Shown: positions 39,401 through 49,334, numbered from the stretch's first letter. The stretch is 64,000 nucleotides of DNA from Pseudomonas phenolilytica (GCF_021432765.1 NZ_CP058908.1:3620001-3684000); one strand, 5' to 3'. Notes: generated by a model from the letters alone, not told the origin. A program made the numbers and translations.

Positions 39401-39940
39401 TCAGCGCTCGCCCAGCAGCCACTCCAGCGACACCTCGAACTGGCCACGCTCGTCGGTGATGAACAGCGTGCCATCGCTGATCATCACGCCCCATTGCAGG
39501 CTGCGCGGCAGATCCTTGACCAGTGCGGCAAGCGATTCGGAATCCACGGCAACGATGGACAGGTTCTTCAGGTTGCGCACGGCGTCCACCACCTTGCCCT
39601 GCCACACGCGCAGATTGCCGTAGGCCACCAGGCTGGTGCGTTCGGCACGGCGTGAGCACCAGGTCAGACGCTCGGCGTCCGGCTGCCCGACCTCGATCCA
39701 GTGCAATACGCGCCCATCGAGACTCTTCTCCCAGAGCGCCGGCTCGTCCACATCGGACAGCCCCCGACCGAACGCCAGCTGCTCGCTGTACCAGAGCGCA
39801 TAGGCGATCAGGCGCACACCGAGGCGCTCCTCGGTCTCCGAGGGATGCCGGGCGACGGTGAAACGCAGGTTCTCGTACACCCCGCGATCCAGATCGGTGA
39901 GATTCAGTTCCACCTTGTACGGCGTGGCTTGCAGGGCCAT
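39401..39940 (-). CDS. yaeQ: YaeQ family protein
   Basis: A 179-residue protein of the YaeQ family, which has a PD-(D/E)XK nuclease-like fold. Recognisable blocks are MALQATPYKVELNLTDLDRG, LRFTVARHPSETEERL and HWIEVGQPDAERL. The ATG at 39940 is the family start; an upstream extension overlaps the bfd promoter region. Proposed roles (RfaH suppression, nuclease) are weakly supported. Confidence 0.9.
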   Translation of the reverse strand: MALQATPYKVELNLTDLDRGVYENLRFTVARHPSETEERLGVRLIAYALWYSEQLAFGRGLSDVDEPALWEKSLDGRVLHWIEVGQPDAERLTWCSRRAERTSLVAYGNLRVWQGKVVDAVRNLKNLSIVAVDSESLAALVKDLPRSLQWGVMISDGTLFITDERGQFEVSLEWLLGER

Positions 39941-40047
39941 GAGCGGCCTCCGGTTGGAAAAAAAGGCGCGCAGTTTATCGCAAAGCCCGTAGAGGTCGCG
40001 CCGGTCCCGATAGTGAATGAAGGTTGAAGCTACCGGACAGATGGACT

Positions 40048-40076
40048 TTGACAATCATTCTCATTCTGTTTAGCAT
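40048..40076 (+). promoter_or_regulatory. bfd promoter overlapped by a Fur box
   Basis: A -35 TTGACA (40048-40053) and -10 TAGCAT (40071-40076) are 17 bases apart. The stretch 40050-40068 matches the 19-bp Fur consensus at about 13 positions and covers the spacer. Iron-replete Fur should block transcription of bfd, as known for Pseudomonas bfd. Read from the sequence, not tested. Confidence 0.7.
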
Positions 40077-40109
40077 CGCACCATCCAACAGGCTCAACGG
40101 GTATTGCTC

Positions 40110-40328
40110 ATGTACGTTTGCCTTTGCCAGGGTGTCACCGACGGTCAGCTTCGCGAAGCCATCTACGAAGGCTGCTGCAGCTACCGTGAAGTACGCGAGG
40201 CCACCGGCGTCGCCAGTCAGTGCGGCAAATGCGCCTGCGTGGCCAAGCAAGTCGTGCGCGAAACCCTCGGCGAGCTCCAGACCGCTCAAGCCGCCCTCGC
40301 CTATCCGGCCAGTTTCGCCCCCGCCTGA
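40110..40328 (+). CDS. bfd: Bacterioferritin-associated ferredoxin
   Basis: A 72-residue 2Fe-2S protein that reduces the haem of bacterioferritin and so mobilises stored iron. The four cluster cysteines are in VCLCQGVT and QCGKCAC. The ATG at 40110 gives the family N-terminus MYVCLCQGV. It lies behind a Fur-overlapped promoter and is followed by its own terminator; bfr, encoding its partner, is the next gene. Confidence 0.95.
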   Translation: MYVCLCQGVTDGQLREAIYEGCCSYREVREATGVASQCGKCACVAKQVVRETLGELQTAQAALAYPASFAPA

Positions 40329-40345
40329 ACGGCAACCAATCCTCC

Positions 40346-40371
40346 AAGCCGGGCCATTGCCCGGCTTTTTT
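40346..40371 (+). terminator. Rho-independent terminator after bfd
   Basis: An AAGCCGGGC/GCCCGGCTT stem with a small loop and a run of six T lies 17 bases past the bfd stop codon. It separates bfd from bfr, so the two can be regulated in opposite directions. Confidence 0.88.
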
Positions 40372-40523
40372 ATGCCCGCAAATCAAGACATTACTCACCC
40401 GATGCATGATGAAAGCATTCGCATTCAGGTTTAGCCTTTTGCATTCAATGGCTTAGGTTTGACAGCCCCCGGCATCGTGGCCAGACTGCCGCAACAACTC
40501 ACCTTCTCAGGCAGGGCTAGAAC

Positions 40524-40994
40524 ATGAAAGGCGACAAGCTAGTCATCCAGCACCTCAACAAGCTTCTCGGCAACGAACTGGTCGCCATCAACCAGTACTT
40601 TCTGCATGCGCGCATGTACGAGGACTGGGGGCTGGAGAAACTCGGCAAGCACGAGTACGAAGAATCCATCGACGAGATGAAGCATGCCGACAAGCTGATC
40701 AAGCGCATCCTCTTCCTCGAAGGTCTGCCGAACCTGCAGGATCTGGGCAAGCTCCTGATCGGCGAAAACACCCGCGAGATGCTCGAATGCGATCTCAAGC
40801 TGGAACAGGGCGGCCTGCAGGACCTCAAGGAGGCCATCGCCTACTGCGAGAGCGTCGGCGACTACGGAAGCCGCGAACTGCTGGAAGACATCCTCGAATC
40901 AGAGGAAGAGCATATCGACTGGCTGGAAACCCAGCTGGGGCTGATCGACAAGGTGGGCCTGGAAAACTACCTGCAGTCGCAGATGGACGACTGA
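40524..40994 (+). CDS. bfr: Bacterioferritin
   Basis: A 156-residue four-helix iron-storage protein forming 24-mers with haem at subunit interfaces. Ferroxidase-centre residues are in [18 protein letters not shown] and [11 protein letters not shown]; the haem Met is in [13 protein letters not shown]. Expected to be expressed when iron is plentiful, opposite to bfd. A strong terminator follows. Confidence 0.96.
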   Translation: MKGDKLVIQHLNKLLGNELVAINQYFLHARMYEDWGLEKLGKHEYEESIDEMKHADKLIKRILFLEGLPNLQDLGKLLIGENTREMLECDLKLEQGGLQDLKEAIAYCESVGDYGSRELLEDILESEEEHIDWLETQLGLIDKVGLENYLQSQMDD

Positions 40995-41017
40995 TCCGAC
41001 CGCACCGCAGTCGCAAC

Positions 41018-41055
41018 AAAAAACGCCATGCCCCGACCGGGACATGGCGTTTTTC
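41018..41055. terminator. Bidirectional terminator between bfr and grxD
   Basis: A long stem AAAAAACGCCATG.CCC / GGG.CATGGCGTTTTT with T runs on both strands sits between the bfr stop codon and the convergent grxD gene, so it probably serves both. Confidence 0.88.
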
Positions 41056-41112
41056 TTTATCGGTTCCCGAAAGCGGACACCTGCTGGAGATGCCCGTCTT
41101 TCAGCCGATCGC

Positions 41113-41439
41113 TCAGGCTTCGCTCTTGCCGACAGCCGACTTGATCAGCGTCTGCAGCTCGCCCTTCTCGAACATTTCCAGAATGATGTCGCTGCCACCG
41201 ACCAGCTCACCGTTCACCCACAGCTGCGGGAAAGTCGGCCAGTTGGCGTACTTCGGCAGGTTGGCGCGGATTTCCGGGTTCTGCAGGATGTCGACGTAGG
41301 CGAACTTCTCGCCACAGCCCATCACCGCCTGGGTAGCGCGGGCAGAGAAGCCACACTGCGGAGCGTTGGGGGAGCCTTTCATGTACAGCAGCACCGGGTT
41401 GTTGGCGATCTGCTCTTTGATGGTTTCGATGATGTCCAT
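41113..41439 (-). CDS. grxD: Monothiol glutaredoxin (CGFS type)
   Basis: A 108-residue monothiol glutaredoxin that carries and delivers 2Fe-2S clusters. The CGFS active site is in [12 protein letters not shown]; the glutathione-binding segments [14 protein letters not shown] and [13 protein letters not shown] follow. GAGG precedes the ATG. It sits between iron-storage genes and argF, an arrangement seen in other pseudomonads. Confidence 0.95.
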   Translation of the reverse strand: MDIIETIKEQIANNPVLLYMKGSPNAPQCGFSARATQAVMGCGEKFAYVDILQNPEIRANLPKYANWPTFPQLWVNGELVGGSDIILEMFEKGELQTLIKSAVGKSEA

Positions 41440-41714
41440 GGGGTACCTCGGCTAGACGGTTGCCGGGCATTGTACCGGAACTGCATCGCGAAAGCCGAGT
41501 GGCGAACTCGGCTTTTAGCAGGCCGCTCCAGCAGGCCGAGCGGCACAGCGGCGGCGCTCCAGCCGCCTGGCGGCGAATTTGCGCCAGTCCGCGATTTGTG
41601 GATAAGATCGCGCCTTCCCCGTTTCGTCGCGTCACCGTGCGACTCCTGTCGTCGGTCCCCGTTTTCCCTGGAAAAAGCCACGGATCACGGTCTGCGACAT
41701 GCAAGGTAGTTGAT

Positions 41715-42631
<917 letters not shown>

Positions 42632-42635
<4 letters not shown>

Positions 42636-43726
42636 GGCACGAGCCGCTATTGCTCCTGCGCGACCTGGCCTGCGGCTATGGTGCGCAGCGCGTCGTGCAG
42701 AACCTCAACCTGCACCTGAATCGCGGCGACATCGGCTGCCTGCTCGGCCCTTCCGGCTGTGGCAAGACCACCACCCTGCGTGCCATCGCCGGTTTCGAGC
42801 CGGTCCATCAGGGTGAGATCCGACTGGGCGAGACGGTCATCTCCCGCGCCGGCTTCACCCTCGCCCCGGAGAAGCGCCGGATCGGCATGGTCTTCCAGGA
42901 CTATGCGCTGTTCCCGCACCTGACGGTCGCCGAGAACATCGCCTTTGGCATCCGCAAACACCCGGAACGCCAGCGTATCGTCGAGGAAATGCTCGAACTG
43001 GTGCACCTTTCCACGCTTGGCCGGCGCTATCCGCACGAACTCTCCGGCGGCCAGCAGCAGCGCGTCGCCCTGGCCCGCGCCCTGGCGCCGGAGCCTGAAT
43101 TGCTGCTGCTTGACGAGCCGTTTTCCAACCTCGATGTCGAGTTGCGCCGACGCCTCAGCCACGAAGTGCGCGACATCCTCAAGGCACGTGGCACCAGCGC
43201 GATCCTCGTGACCCACGATCAGGAAGAAGCGTTCGCCGTCAGCGATCAGGTCGGCGTCTTCCATGATGGTCGGCTGGAACAGTGGGACACCCCCTTCAAC
43301 CTCTACCACGAGCCGCTCACACCTTTCGTCGCCAGCTTCATCGGCCAGGGGTATTTCATTCGCGGTCAGCTGATCGACCCGGAAACGGTGCAAACCGAAC
43401 TTGGCGTGATTCACGGTAACCGCGCCTATACCTGGCCAGCCGGCAGCTCGGTGGACGTACTGCTGCGTCCGGACGACATCGTCTACAGCCCGAACAGCCC
43501 GCTACGCGCGCTCATCATCGGTAAGACGTTCCTCGGCGCCTCGACGCTCTATCGCCTGCAGCTGCCGACCGGCAACCAGTTGGTGACCATCTTCGCCAGT
43601 CACGATGACTACCTCACCGGCCAGGAAGTCGGCATCGCCATCGCCGCCGACCACCTGGTGGTGTTTCCTGCCCAGGGCAGCATCGACGCCCGGGAGACCC
43701 TGCCCTTCGCCGCAGCGCCGCTCTAG
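42632..43726 (+). CDS. ABC transporter ATP-binding protein, FbpC/PotA-like
   Basis: A 364-residue importer ATPase. Walker [14 protein letters not shown]-loop [12 protein letters not shown], signature [15 protein letters not shown], Walker [13 protein letters not shown] and the switch His in VTHDQEEAF are all intact; a C-terminal TOBE-type regulatory domain follows (about 270-350). Similarity suggests ferric-iron (FbpC) or polyamine-type import. No permease or binding-protein gene is adjacent, and the start overlaps the argF stop codon, which is unusual. Confidence 0.85.
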
Positions 43727-43792
43727 GCCTACGGCTTACCGATACCGCGACGACTGAGGAATCGGCTCAGCGGTCCGCGCAACCACCGAGCA

Positions 43793-44272
43793 TCACTTCT
43801 GCCGGCGCAGGCGAAAGAATTCGCGCAGCATTTCGCCGCATTCCTGCGCCAGCACGCCGCCCTCGACCAGCACCCGGTGGTTGAGAAATTCTTGCGCGAA
43901 GAACTGCCCGCGGCTAACCACCACGCCGGCCTTCGGCTCGGTGGCGCCGTACACCACGCGCTGAATGCGCGCGTGCACGATCAGCCCGGCGCACATGCTG
44001 CACGGCTCCAGCGTCACGTACAGCGTGCTGCCCGGCAGCCGGTAGTTCGCCACGGCCTGCGCGGCATCGCGGATGGCGACCATCTCAGCGTGGGCGCTGG
44101 GATCATGGCGGGAGATCGGGCAGTTGAAGCCACGCCCGACGATCTGTCCGTCCTGCACCAGCACGGCACCCACCGGCACCTCGCCCAGCGCCGCGCCCTG
44201 TTCTGCCAGCGCCAGCGCCTCGCGCATGAAATGCGCGTCCTGGCTGCGATCGATGATTGGCGTTTTCTTCAT
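43793..44272 (-). CDS. tadA: tRNA-specific adenosine deaminase
   Basis: A 159-residue deaminase converting A34 to inosine in tRNA-Arg(ACG), normally essential. The zinc/catalytic motif is HAEMVAIRDA with the PCSMCAGLIVHAR cysteines; GEVPVGAVLVQDG precedes them. It ends a conserved minus-strand gene block with the multicopper oxidase gene, which in relatives continues directly to guaA but here is split by the integrated element. Confidence 0.95.
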   Translation of the reverse strand: MKKTPIIDRSQDAHFMREALALAEQGAALGEVPVGAVLVQDGQIVGRGFNCPISRHDPSAHAEMVAIRDAAQAVANYRLPGSTLYVTLEPCSMCAGLIVHARIQRVVYGATEPKAGVVVSRGQFFAQEFLNHRVLVEGGVLAQECGEMLREFFRLRRQK

Positions 44273-44294
44273 GAGGTGAGAACCGTGCGCTGGA

Positions 44295-45665
44295 CTAGAC
44301 CACTTCGATCGCGGCCATCAGCCCGGTTTCCATGTGGTCGATGACATGGCAGTGGAACATCCACACGCCCGGATTATCCGCCACCAACGCGATGCGAGCC
44401 GTTTCGTTGCGGCCGAGCAGGAACGTGTCGGTGAACCAGGGATCGATCTTCCGGCGATTCGAGGAAAGCACCTTGAAGGCCATCCCGTGCAGATGAATCG
44501 GATGCTGGTATTGGCTGAGGTTGCGCAGCTCGAAGATGTAGTGACCGTTGCGTTTGAGCGTCGCGATCGGCCGCTCGGCACAACTTTTGTCATTGATATC
44601 CCATGCCTGGCCATTGATCTGCCAGAACGTGTAGGCGCCGCCCTGCTCGGTATCGGCCGACAGGTTGCCGGCCCACTCGAAGTTGAAGCGCAGCGTCTCG
44701 GCCCGTTGCAACTCCGGCTCCGACAGCGGATTGGCCGGCAGCGCCGGCGGCCAGTCGACGCTCGCCTCGGCGTGGGCGACCGCGCGCAGCGTCGCCAGAC
44801 GCAAGGGCCCGTTGCGTAGCGACAACTGCGTACCCGCCGCCGGCACGCGCAGCGCCAAGTCGATGCGCATGCCAGGGCCGAGCCAGTATTCCTTGCCCAG
44901 CGGCCGAGGCGTGATCGGATGGCCGTCCAGCGCATAGATGCGCGCCTCGCCGTTCGGCAGATTCAGTCGATAGGTCAGGGTATTGTCGAGGTTCAGCACG
45001 CGCAGTCGCACGACCTGCCCGGCCGGCAGATCGAGTACCGGGGCGTGCCGGCCGTTCACCGTCGACAGCACGCCGGGCGTACCACCGCGGGCCGCCTCGC
45101 GCGGCACGCTGAACTCGGTGAATGCGCCCTGCTTGTCGACGTGCCAGCTCTTCAGGCTCAGCGTGCGTTCGTGGCGAAAACCACTCGGCTCACGCTCCTC
45201 GACGATCAGCGGGCCGACCAGTCCACGCCCGAGTTGCTCGCTGCTGGTGGTGTGCGGGTGATACCAGAAGCTGCCGGCATCGTGCAGCTGGAAGCGATAG
45301 TCGAAGAACTCGCCGGGCAACACCGGCAGCTGCGACACGTAGGGCACGCCGTCCATCTCCAGCGGCAGGCGAATGCCGTGCCAGTGGATGGTGGTGGGCT
45401 GCGGCAGGCGATTGATGAAGCGCACCCGCAACCAGTCGCCCTGGCGGCCGCGCAGCTCCAGGCCCGGCGCCTGGCCGCCGTAGGCCCAGGCGGGCGTGGC
45501 ATGCCCAGGCACCAGCTCGACATCCAGCGGCGCGGCGATCAGCTCGTAATCGTGCGTGGTGACATCGGCAGGCCGTCCGAGCCAATAACGCACGCCGCCA
45601 ATACCGGCACCGGCGACGCCCAGTCCAACCAGGCCGGTGAGTACCTGTCTGCGGGTGAACAGCAT
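44295..45665 (-). CDS. Multicopper oxidase (Tat-exported)
   Basis: A 456-residue three-cupredoxin oxidase. A twin-arginine leader (FTRRQVLTGLVGLGVAGAG) indicates folded export. All four copper-binding segments are present: HWHGIRLP, WYHPHTTS, HPIHLHGMAF and HCHVIDHMETGLM (T1 Cys with axial Met). No Met-rich CueO-like insert is obvious, so a role in copper tolerance, manganese or phenol oxidation is open. AAGGGAT precedes the ATG. The gene would be the immediate downstream neighbour of guaA without the element. Confidence 0.92.
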   Translation of the reverse strand: MLFTRRQVLTGLVGLGVAGAGIGGVRYWLGRPADVTTHDYELIAAPLDVELVPGHATPAWAYGGQAPGLELRGRQGDWLRVRFINRLPQPTTIHWHGIRLPLEMDGVPYVSQLPVLPGEFFDYRFQLHDAGSFWYHPHTTSSEQLGRGLVGPLIVEEREPSGFRHERTLSLKSWHVDKQGAFTEFSVPREAARGGTPGVLSTVNGRHAPVLDLPAGQVVRLRVLNLDNTLTYRLNLPNGEARIYALDGHPITPRPLGKEYWLGPGMRIDLALRVPAAGTQLSLRNGPLRLATLRAVAHAEASVDWPPALPANPLSEPELQRAETLRFNFEWAGNLSADTEQGGAYTFWQINGQAWDINDKSCAERPIATLKRNGHYIFELRNLSQYQHPIHLHGMAFKVLSSNRRKIDPWFTDTFLLGRNETARIALVADNPGVWMFHCHVIDHMETGLMAAIEVV

Positions 45666-45939
45666 GAGCCCGTATCCCTTGCGATGAAAACGGCATAGTT
45701 TCTCATTAACGCACGGGGTTGCGCGACCGCGGCAGCTGCGTCTTCGCCGTCGCCACACCGACCGGCAGGCACTCGTCACCGCCCCGGAGACAGCAATGGA
45801 TGTCGCACCGCTTGCCGACTTCCCCCACCAGCGTGCTGGCCCCGCTTCCACGACAGGTTCCTGCGGCACAACGATATCTGACGCCCTGACCCCGGACAGC
45901 CAACCCCAGCGGTCGAATTGATTTGCCCGCGTCAGAAAA
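45666..45939. other. Spacer between the multicopper oxidase gene and the displaced guaA terminator
   Basis: About 270 bases hold the oxidase promoter region and no convincing gene. Short frames exist on both strands without good start sites or recognisable products. I see no clear promoter motif or repeat. Confidence 0.5.
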
Positions 45940-45973
45940 CCGAAAGCCCGCAGTTACGCGGGCTTTCGGGCTT
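45940..45973 (-). terminator. guaA: Displaced native guaA terminator
   Basis: A perfect 12-bp stem (CCGAAAGCCCGC / GCGGGCTTTCGG) with a 6-base loop and a T run on the minus strand lies about 40 bases beyond the left att site. Before integration this hairpin would have followed the guaA stop codon by about 40 bases. It now sits over 12 kb away. Confidence 0.75.
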
Positions 45974-46008
45974 TGCTGTCAGTCAGTGCCGGTCGCTGCC
46001 GGGCGCCC

Positions 46009-46022
46009 GATCATTCCCACTC
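46009..46022. repeat. attL core (direct repeat of guaA 3' end)
   Basis: GATCATTCCCACTC, identical to 58405-58418. On the minus strand the element side reads ATT GAG TGG GAA TGA, an I-E-W-E-stop that mimics the guaA end with one synonymous difference, so the similarity extends to 17 bases with one mismatch. Confidence 0.85.
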
Positions 46023-46098
46023 AATTATCAACGAGAAGGCCGTAAACCGCATAAATGCTGGGCCTCCAGCTCAAGCCCCTTGAGAACAGGCGTCATAT

Positions 46099-46677
46099 TT
46101 ACCGTCCATCGGGAAATGTGCTCGGCCCTGTCGCTTGAGAGGGCGACGTTTGCAATGGTCGCAGACACGCAACACCTTGGCCAGCGCTCGTAGACTGCGT
46201 GACCGTAAGCGGCTCGGGGGCGCGGTACTGCAGAATGGCAGAGGCAACCGACACGGTAAGCGCCAGGATGGCCAGCCAGACGGTCCAGATGTGGCGCGCC
46301 CGCTGCTCATTCTGCCGTGCCAGCTCGGCAGCCAAGTATGGGATGTTAACGACGTGCTTGTCCGTCCCGACCTTAAGCTCGAACAACGATGCAGCAACCA
46401 ACGTCGAGTTGTTCGGGTCACGCACGCGCAGCCGGTGCGCCAGGTCGTAGTAAAGCCGACCGAACAGCATGTCGGCGTTCATACCCAAGGAAGACGCGAC
46501 AGCGCGGACGTCGATAGGGATCATGGGTCTCCCGTCGCCTGCGTTGACCTTGGTTATGAAGTCCTCTTTGTACAGATCGTGGACCGCTTCGAGCACTTCG
46601 CGGTCGGTGTGAACGTGGCCTGTCATGCCCCAGCGCACACGGCGCTGCGCCCATTTGATCGCCCGCCATCCTTTCAT
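46099..46677 (-). CDS. Membrane-anchored protein at the element edge, unknown function
   Basis: A 192-residue protein with a soluble, winged-helix-like N-terminal part (about 20-125, including IPIDVRAVASSLGMNADML and RLYYDLAHRLRVRDP), one transmembrane helix (about 138-160, IWTVWLAILALTVSVASAIL) and a polar tail. It lies between the terminase gene and attL, a position that in satellites and prophages often holds variable cargo such as exclusion or defence genes. No known family is recognised. A GC hairpin (46684-46706) precedes its start and may limit translation. The start is uncertain; an ATG at 46626 is possible. Confidence 0.6.
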   Translation of the reverse strand: MKGWRAIKWAQRRVRWGMTGHVHTDREVLEAVHDLYKEDFITKVNAGDGRPMIPIDVRAVASSLGMNADMLFGRLYYDLAHRLRVRDPNNSTLVAASLFELKVGTDKHVVNIPYLAAELARQNEQRARHIWTVWLAILALTVSVASAILQYRAPEPLTVTQSTSAGQGVACLRPLQTSPSQATGPSTFPDGR

Positions 46678-46730
46678 GCCGCCCCCGGCTCCGTTGCGAA
46701 GCCGGGAGTTATAGCGCAATGGCGGTGCAA

Positions 46731-48554
46731 TTACCTACGCCCCAGGGCGCCGAGTGGATCGTAGCCTCGGCGCTTGTCGCCGCGCGGCGTGCTCGCATAC
46801 GGGTTGTACTCGCGGCGCTGGTCGTTCCGCTCCAGATGCTCCTGCCCCGGCACGGTCAGCGCCACCGGCACAGCGAAGGTGACGGCCAGGGCGTCCGCCG
46901 AGTCGGGCGAGGCCAAGCCGCGCGCCTTCATCGACTCCTTCTTCTCCAGCAGGATCGCGTCGGCGGCGTTGTAGCCGTATTCCACCGCGCACAGGTCCGT
47001 CGCCAGTCCCTCGTCGCGCGGGATCGCACCACCGGCCAGCCATTCGCGCATCAGGCCCCAAATCTCCGCGCGCCGGTTGGCCCAGCGGCGCGGGTCCAGC
47101 GCCCTCGATCCGAACTGCACCTCGTTCACGTCGAAGCCGACCGACCGCAGCCGGTCAATCACTCCGCCGCCCACGCCGCCGCCGTCCACGTTGATGATGA
47201 CGCTATGTCCAGCACCGCGCAGAAAGTTCGCGTGCTCAGCCACTCGCGCGGCCAGGGTCATCGTGTCCACACCCTGCAGGCGGATCGGAGGAATGTCCCG
47301 CGCGTTCCTCCCCTGCCGGGTCCAGATGACCGAGGCGTCGCCGCCGAAGCGGGCCGGGTCAACGCCGAGAATGACGGGCTGGAAACGCTCGATCTCGACC
47401 TCCCGCACCTGGGCGTCGTTGACCAGCTCGCGCCCGATGAACTGCAGGCTGCTGGCGCTCGGGAACTGGCCGAGCACGCGGACCTTCACGAAGTCGGAGC
47501 CGATGCCGTAGTCGTCGATCCACTCCTGAATCTGGTTCTTGTTGGTGATCTGGCAACTGCGGCTGTCGATCTGCCGGCTGTGCCAGCGGTGCCGCTGGCC
47601 GTTGAACGCCTCGAAGAAGCGCCCGCTGTTCCGGGTCGGGTTGCCGAAGGCATAGACGTGCGGCTCGCCGTCGGTCAAACCGCCCTCCAGAACCTCCCAA
47701 ATCGCAGCCGGGATAGCGGACGCCTCGTCGAGCACGTAGAAGGCCGTCGAGTCGGCGGCGTGCAGGCCGGCGAAGCTCTCGCTGTTCTCCTCCCGGCACG
47801 TCTGCGCATCGCAGCGCCAGGACTCAGCGAAGCCCTTGGCCGTCATCCGCATGGACCCCTTGCCGGTCGTCACGTCGAACCATGCGCAGAACACGCTGCG
47901 CTTCGTCCACTTGCCGATCTCCGCCCAGGTCTTCGATTCGAGCTGCGGGGCGGTGTTGGCAGTGACCACGCCGCGCGCGTTCGGACGGGTGGACATGATC
48001 CAGTTGACCAGCCAGGCGGTAATCGCAGACTTGCCGATACCGTGGCCGGAGCTGATGGCCTCGCGGATCGCGTCCACCGCGTTGCGCCCATCGAAGCCGC
48101 GAGCGCGCACCGAGTCGCCCAAGTGCTCCAGCAGCTCGCACGCCCACGCATCCGGCCCGTGCTCGCTGTCGTAGATCAGCCTCCACCGTTCGGGCAGCTC
48201 AACGACGGCCAGCGAGCGGTCGCGCGTCCAGTCATAGGCGAACAGCACAAACTCTAGCGGTTTGTCGTACAGGTAGCCTGCCATTGCCGGCAGTGCCGTG
48301 GCAGGGTCGATTGCCGGCGTCTGCTCCCCACGTGGGCGCCCTGGCAGCACGTAGCCAATGCGCAGCCAGCCGCGCGCAATGCGCCCGGTGGCGTTGTCGC
48401 CCTCGGCCAGTTCCTGCAGCTCGTCGCGGGTGTGCGTCGGCGCAGGGCCAACGGTACGGGCGTGCAGGATCTGCTGGCGCAGGTCGCCCGTGCCCGCCGA
48501 TGCCTTCGCCGCCTCCAGGGTCGCCAGCCGGCGCTCGAATGCTTGCACGCTCAT
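46731..48554 (-). CDS. Phage terminase large subunit (ATPase-nuclease)
   Basis: A 607-residue DNA-packaging motor. ATPase: Walker A GHGIGKS (170-176), Walker B FYVLDE (272-277), coupling motif YAFGNPTRN (301-308). RNase-H-like nuclease: D399 in ILGVDPARFGGD, D457 in INVDGGGVGGG and D554 near SPDSADAL, so both activities look intact. The start at 48554 overlaps the DUF5681-like gene stop by four bases; a longer frame would run through that gene. It would select and cut concatemeric element DNA and fill a procapsid. The absence of a portal gene means the portal must come from elsewhere. Confidence 0.87.
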   Translation of the reverse strand: MSVQAFERRLATLEAAKASAGTGDLRQQILHARTVGPAPTHTRDELQELAEGDNATGRIARGWLRIGYVLPGRPRGEQTPAIDPATALPAMAGYLYDKPLEFVLFAYDWTRDRSLAVVELPERWRLIYDSEHGPDAWACELLEHLGDSVRARGFDGRNAVDAIREAISSGHGIGKSAITAWLVNWIMSTRPNARGVVTANTAPQLESKTWAEIGKWTKRSVFCAWFDVTTGKGSMRMTAKGFAESWRCDAQTCREENSESFAGLHAADSTAFYVLDEASAIPAAIWEVLEGGLTDGEPHVYAFGNPTRNSGRFFEAFNGQRHRWHSRQIDSRSCQITNKNQIQEWIDDYGIGSDFVKVRVLGQFPSASSLQFIGRELVNDAQVREVEIERFQPVILGVDPARFGGDASVIWTRQGRNARDIPPIRLQGVDTMTLAARVAEHANFLRGAGHSVIINVDGGGVGGGVIDRLRSVGFDVNEVQFGSRALDPRRWANRRAEIWGLMREWLAGGAIPRDEGLATDLCAVEYGYNAADAILLEKKESMKARGLASPDSADALAVTFAVPVALTVPGQEHLERNDQRREYNPYASTPRGDKRRGYDPLGALGRR

Positions 48555-49054
48555 ACCAGGCCCTCCGCGTCGTAGCGGTCGCCCAGCAGTGCCGCCACAC
48601 CGGGGCGGGGCTTGCCTTCCTCGATGGCGCGCAAGCGCCGCTCGTGCTCGTCCAGCACCACGGCCTTTCCGTAGGTGTCCAGCATCCGCAGCAGCTTGTC
48701 GCCGGCCTCGGCGCTGATCTGCCCCCCAGCCACTGCGGCCAGGATGGCTGTCGCCTTCGCCTGCAGGGTCGGCGCATCGGCCAGCCCCGGCACGACTACC
48801 TTCTCGGCCTCGGGCCGTGGCGCTGGTGCCAGTCGCTCCAGGCACAGGCGCAGCGACTGCGGGTCGCCGGCCTTGGCCAGTTCGACGGCCTTCGCAATGA
48901 TCTCGGCCTTGTGCGGCTCGATCAGCGCACGCACCTGCTCGGCAGCGCTGGGGCCTTGCCCCTTCGGCCTGCCGGGGCTGCGGGGCGCGTGCCCTGGGAT
49001 AAATAGCCCGCCCTCGGCGCGCTGTACTTCACTGGTCAATGTGCTGCTCCTCAT
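48551..49054 (-). CDS. DUF5681-like protein, candidate terminase small-subunit partner
   Basis: A 167-residue protein starting with a basic Gly/Pro/Arg segment (HAPRSPGRPKGQGPSAAEQ), followed by helices with AVELAKAGDPQSLRLCLERL and a C-terminal helical part. This is the DUF5681 pattern, common next to phage terminases. Position directly upstream of the large terminase with an ATGA-type overlap suggests a DNA-recognition role, which is inference. Confidence 0.68.
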   Translation of the reverse strand: MRSSTLTSEVQRAEGGLFIPGHAPRSPGRPKGQGPSAAEQVRALIEPHKAEIIAKAVELAKAGDPQSLRLCLERLAPAPRPEAEKVVVPGLADAPTLQAKATAILAAVAGGQISAEAGDKLLRMLDTYGKAVVLDEHERRLRAIEEGKPRPGVAALLGDRYDAEGLV

Positions 49055-49334
49055 GCTGCTGCACCGGCACGCGACGCATGATCGTGCGCTGGGCCGGCAC
49101 GTTGCGGCGGTCGCCGACGGCCCAATGCCGCGCGGTCCACTCGCTCACGCCCAAGGCCTCGCCGATGGCTCGATAGGTCAAGCCCTGGGCGCGCATCTCG
49201 CGCGCTCGGGCCGGTAGGGTGTCGTCGTGTTTCGCGTTGGGATGGCTGGCGCCGACGGGGTGCCCCGTCGCGTTGCAGGCAAGCGCAACAAGCCGGGTCG
49301 GAACGTAGCCGGTGCCGTTATTTCCTCGGCGCAC
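49029..49334 (-). CDS. Small HTH phage protein
   Basis: A 101-residue protein with the segment GASHPNAKHDDTLPARAREM followed by a helix-turn-helix (LTYRAIGEALGVSEWTARHW). It overlaps both neighbours: its start lies inside the 81-residue HTH gene and its end inside the DUF5681-like gene. It shares the GxxHxxAK plus HTH design with the 81-residue neighbour, so the two may be diverged paralogues. Likely DNA-binding; role in packaging-site recognition or regulation is unproven. Confidence 0.6.
   Translation of the reverse strand: MRRGNNGTGYVPTRLVALACNATGHPVGASHPNAKHDDTLPARAREMRAQGLTYRAIGEALGVSEWTARHWAVGDRRNVPAQRTIMRRVPVQQHEEQHIDQ

Noticed and set aside
45666..45903. Small minus-strand frames upstream of the multicopper oxidase gene
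   Set aside because: No domain, no good start site, and they occupy what should be the oxidase promoter region.
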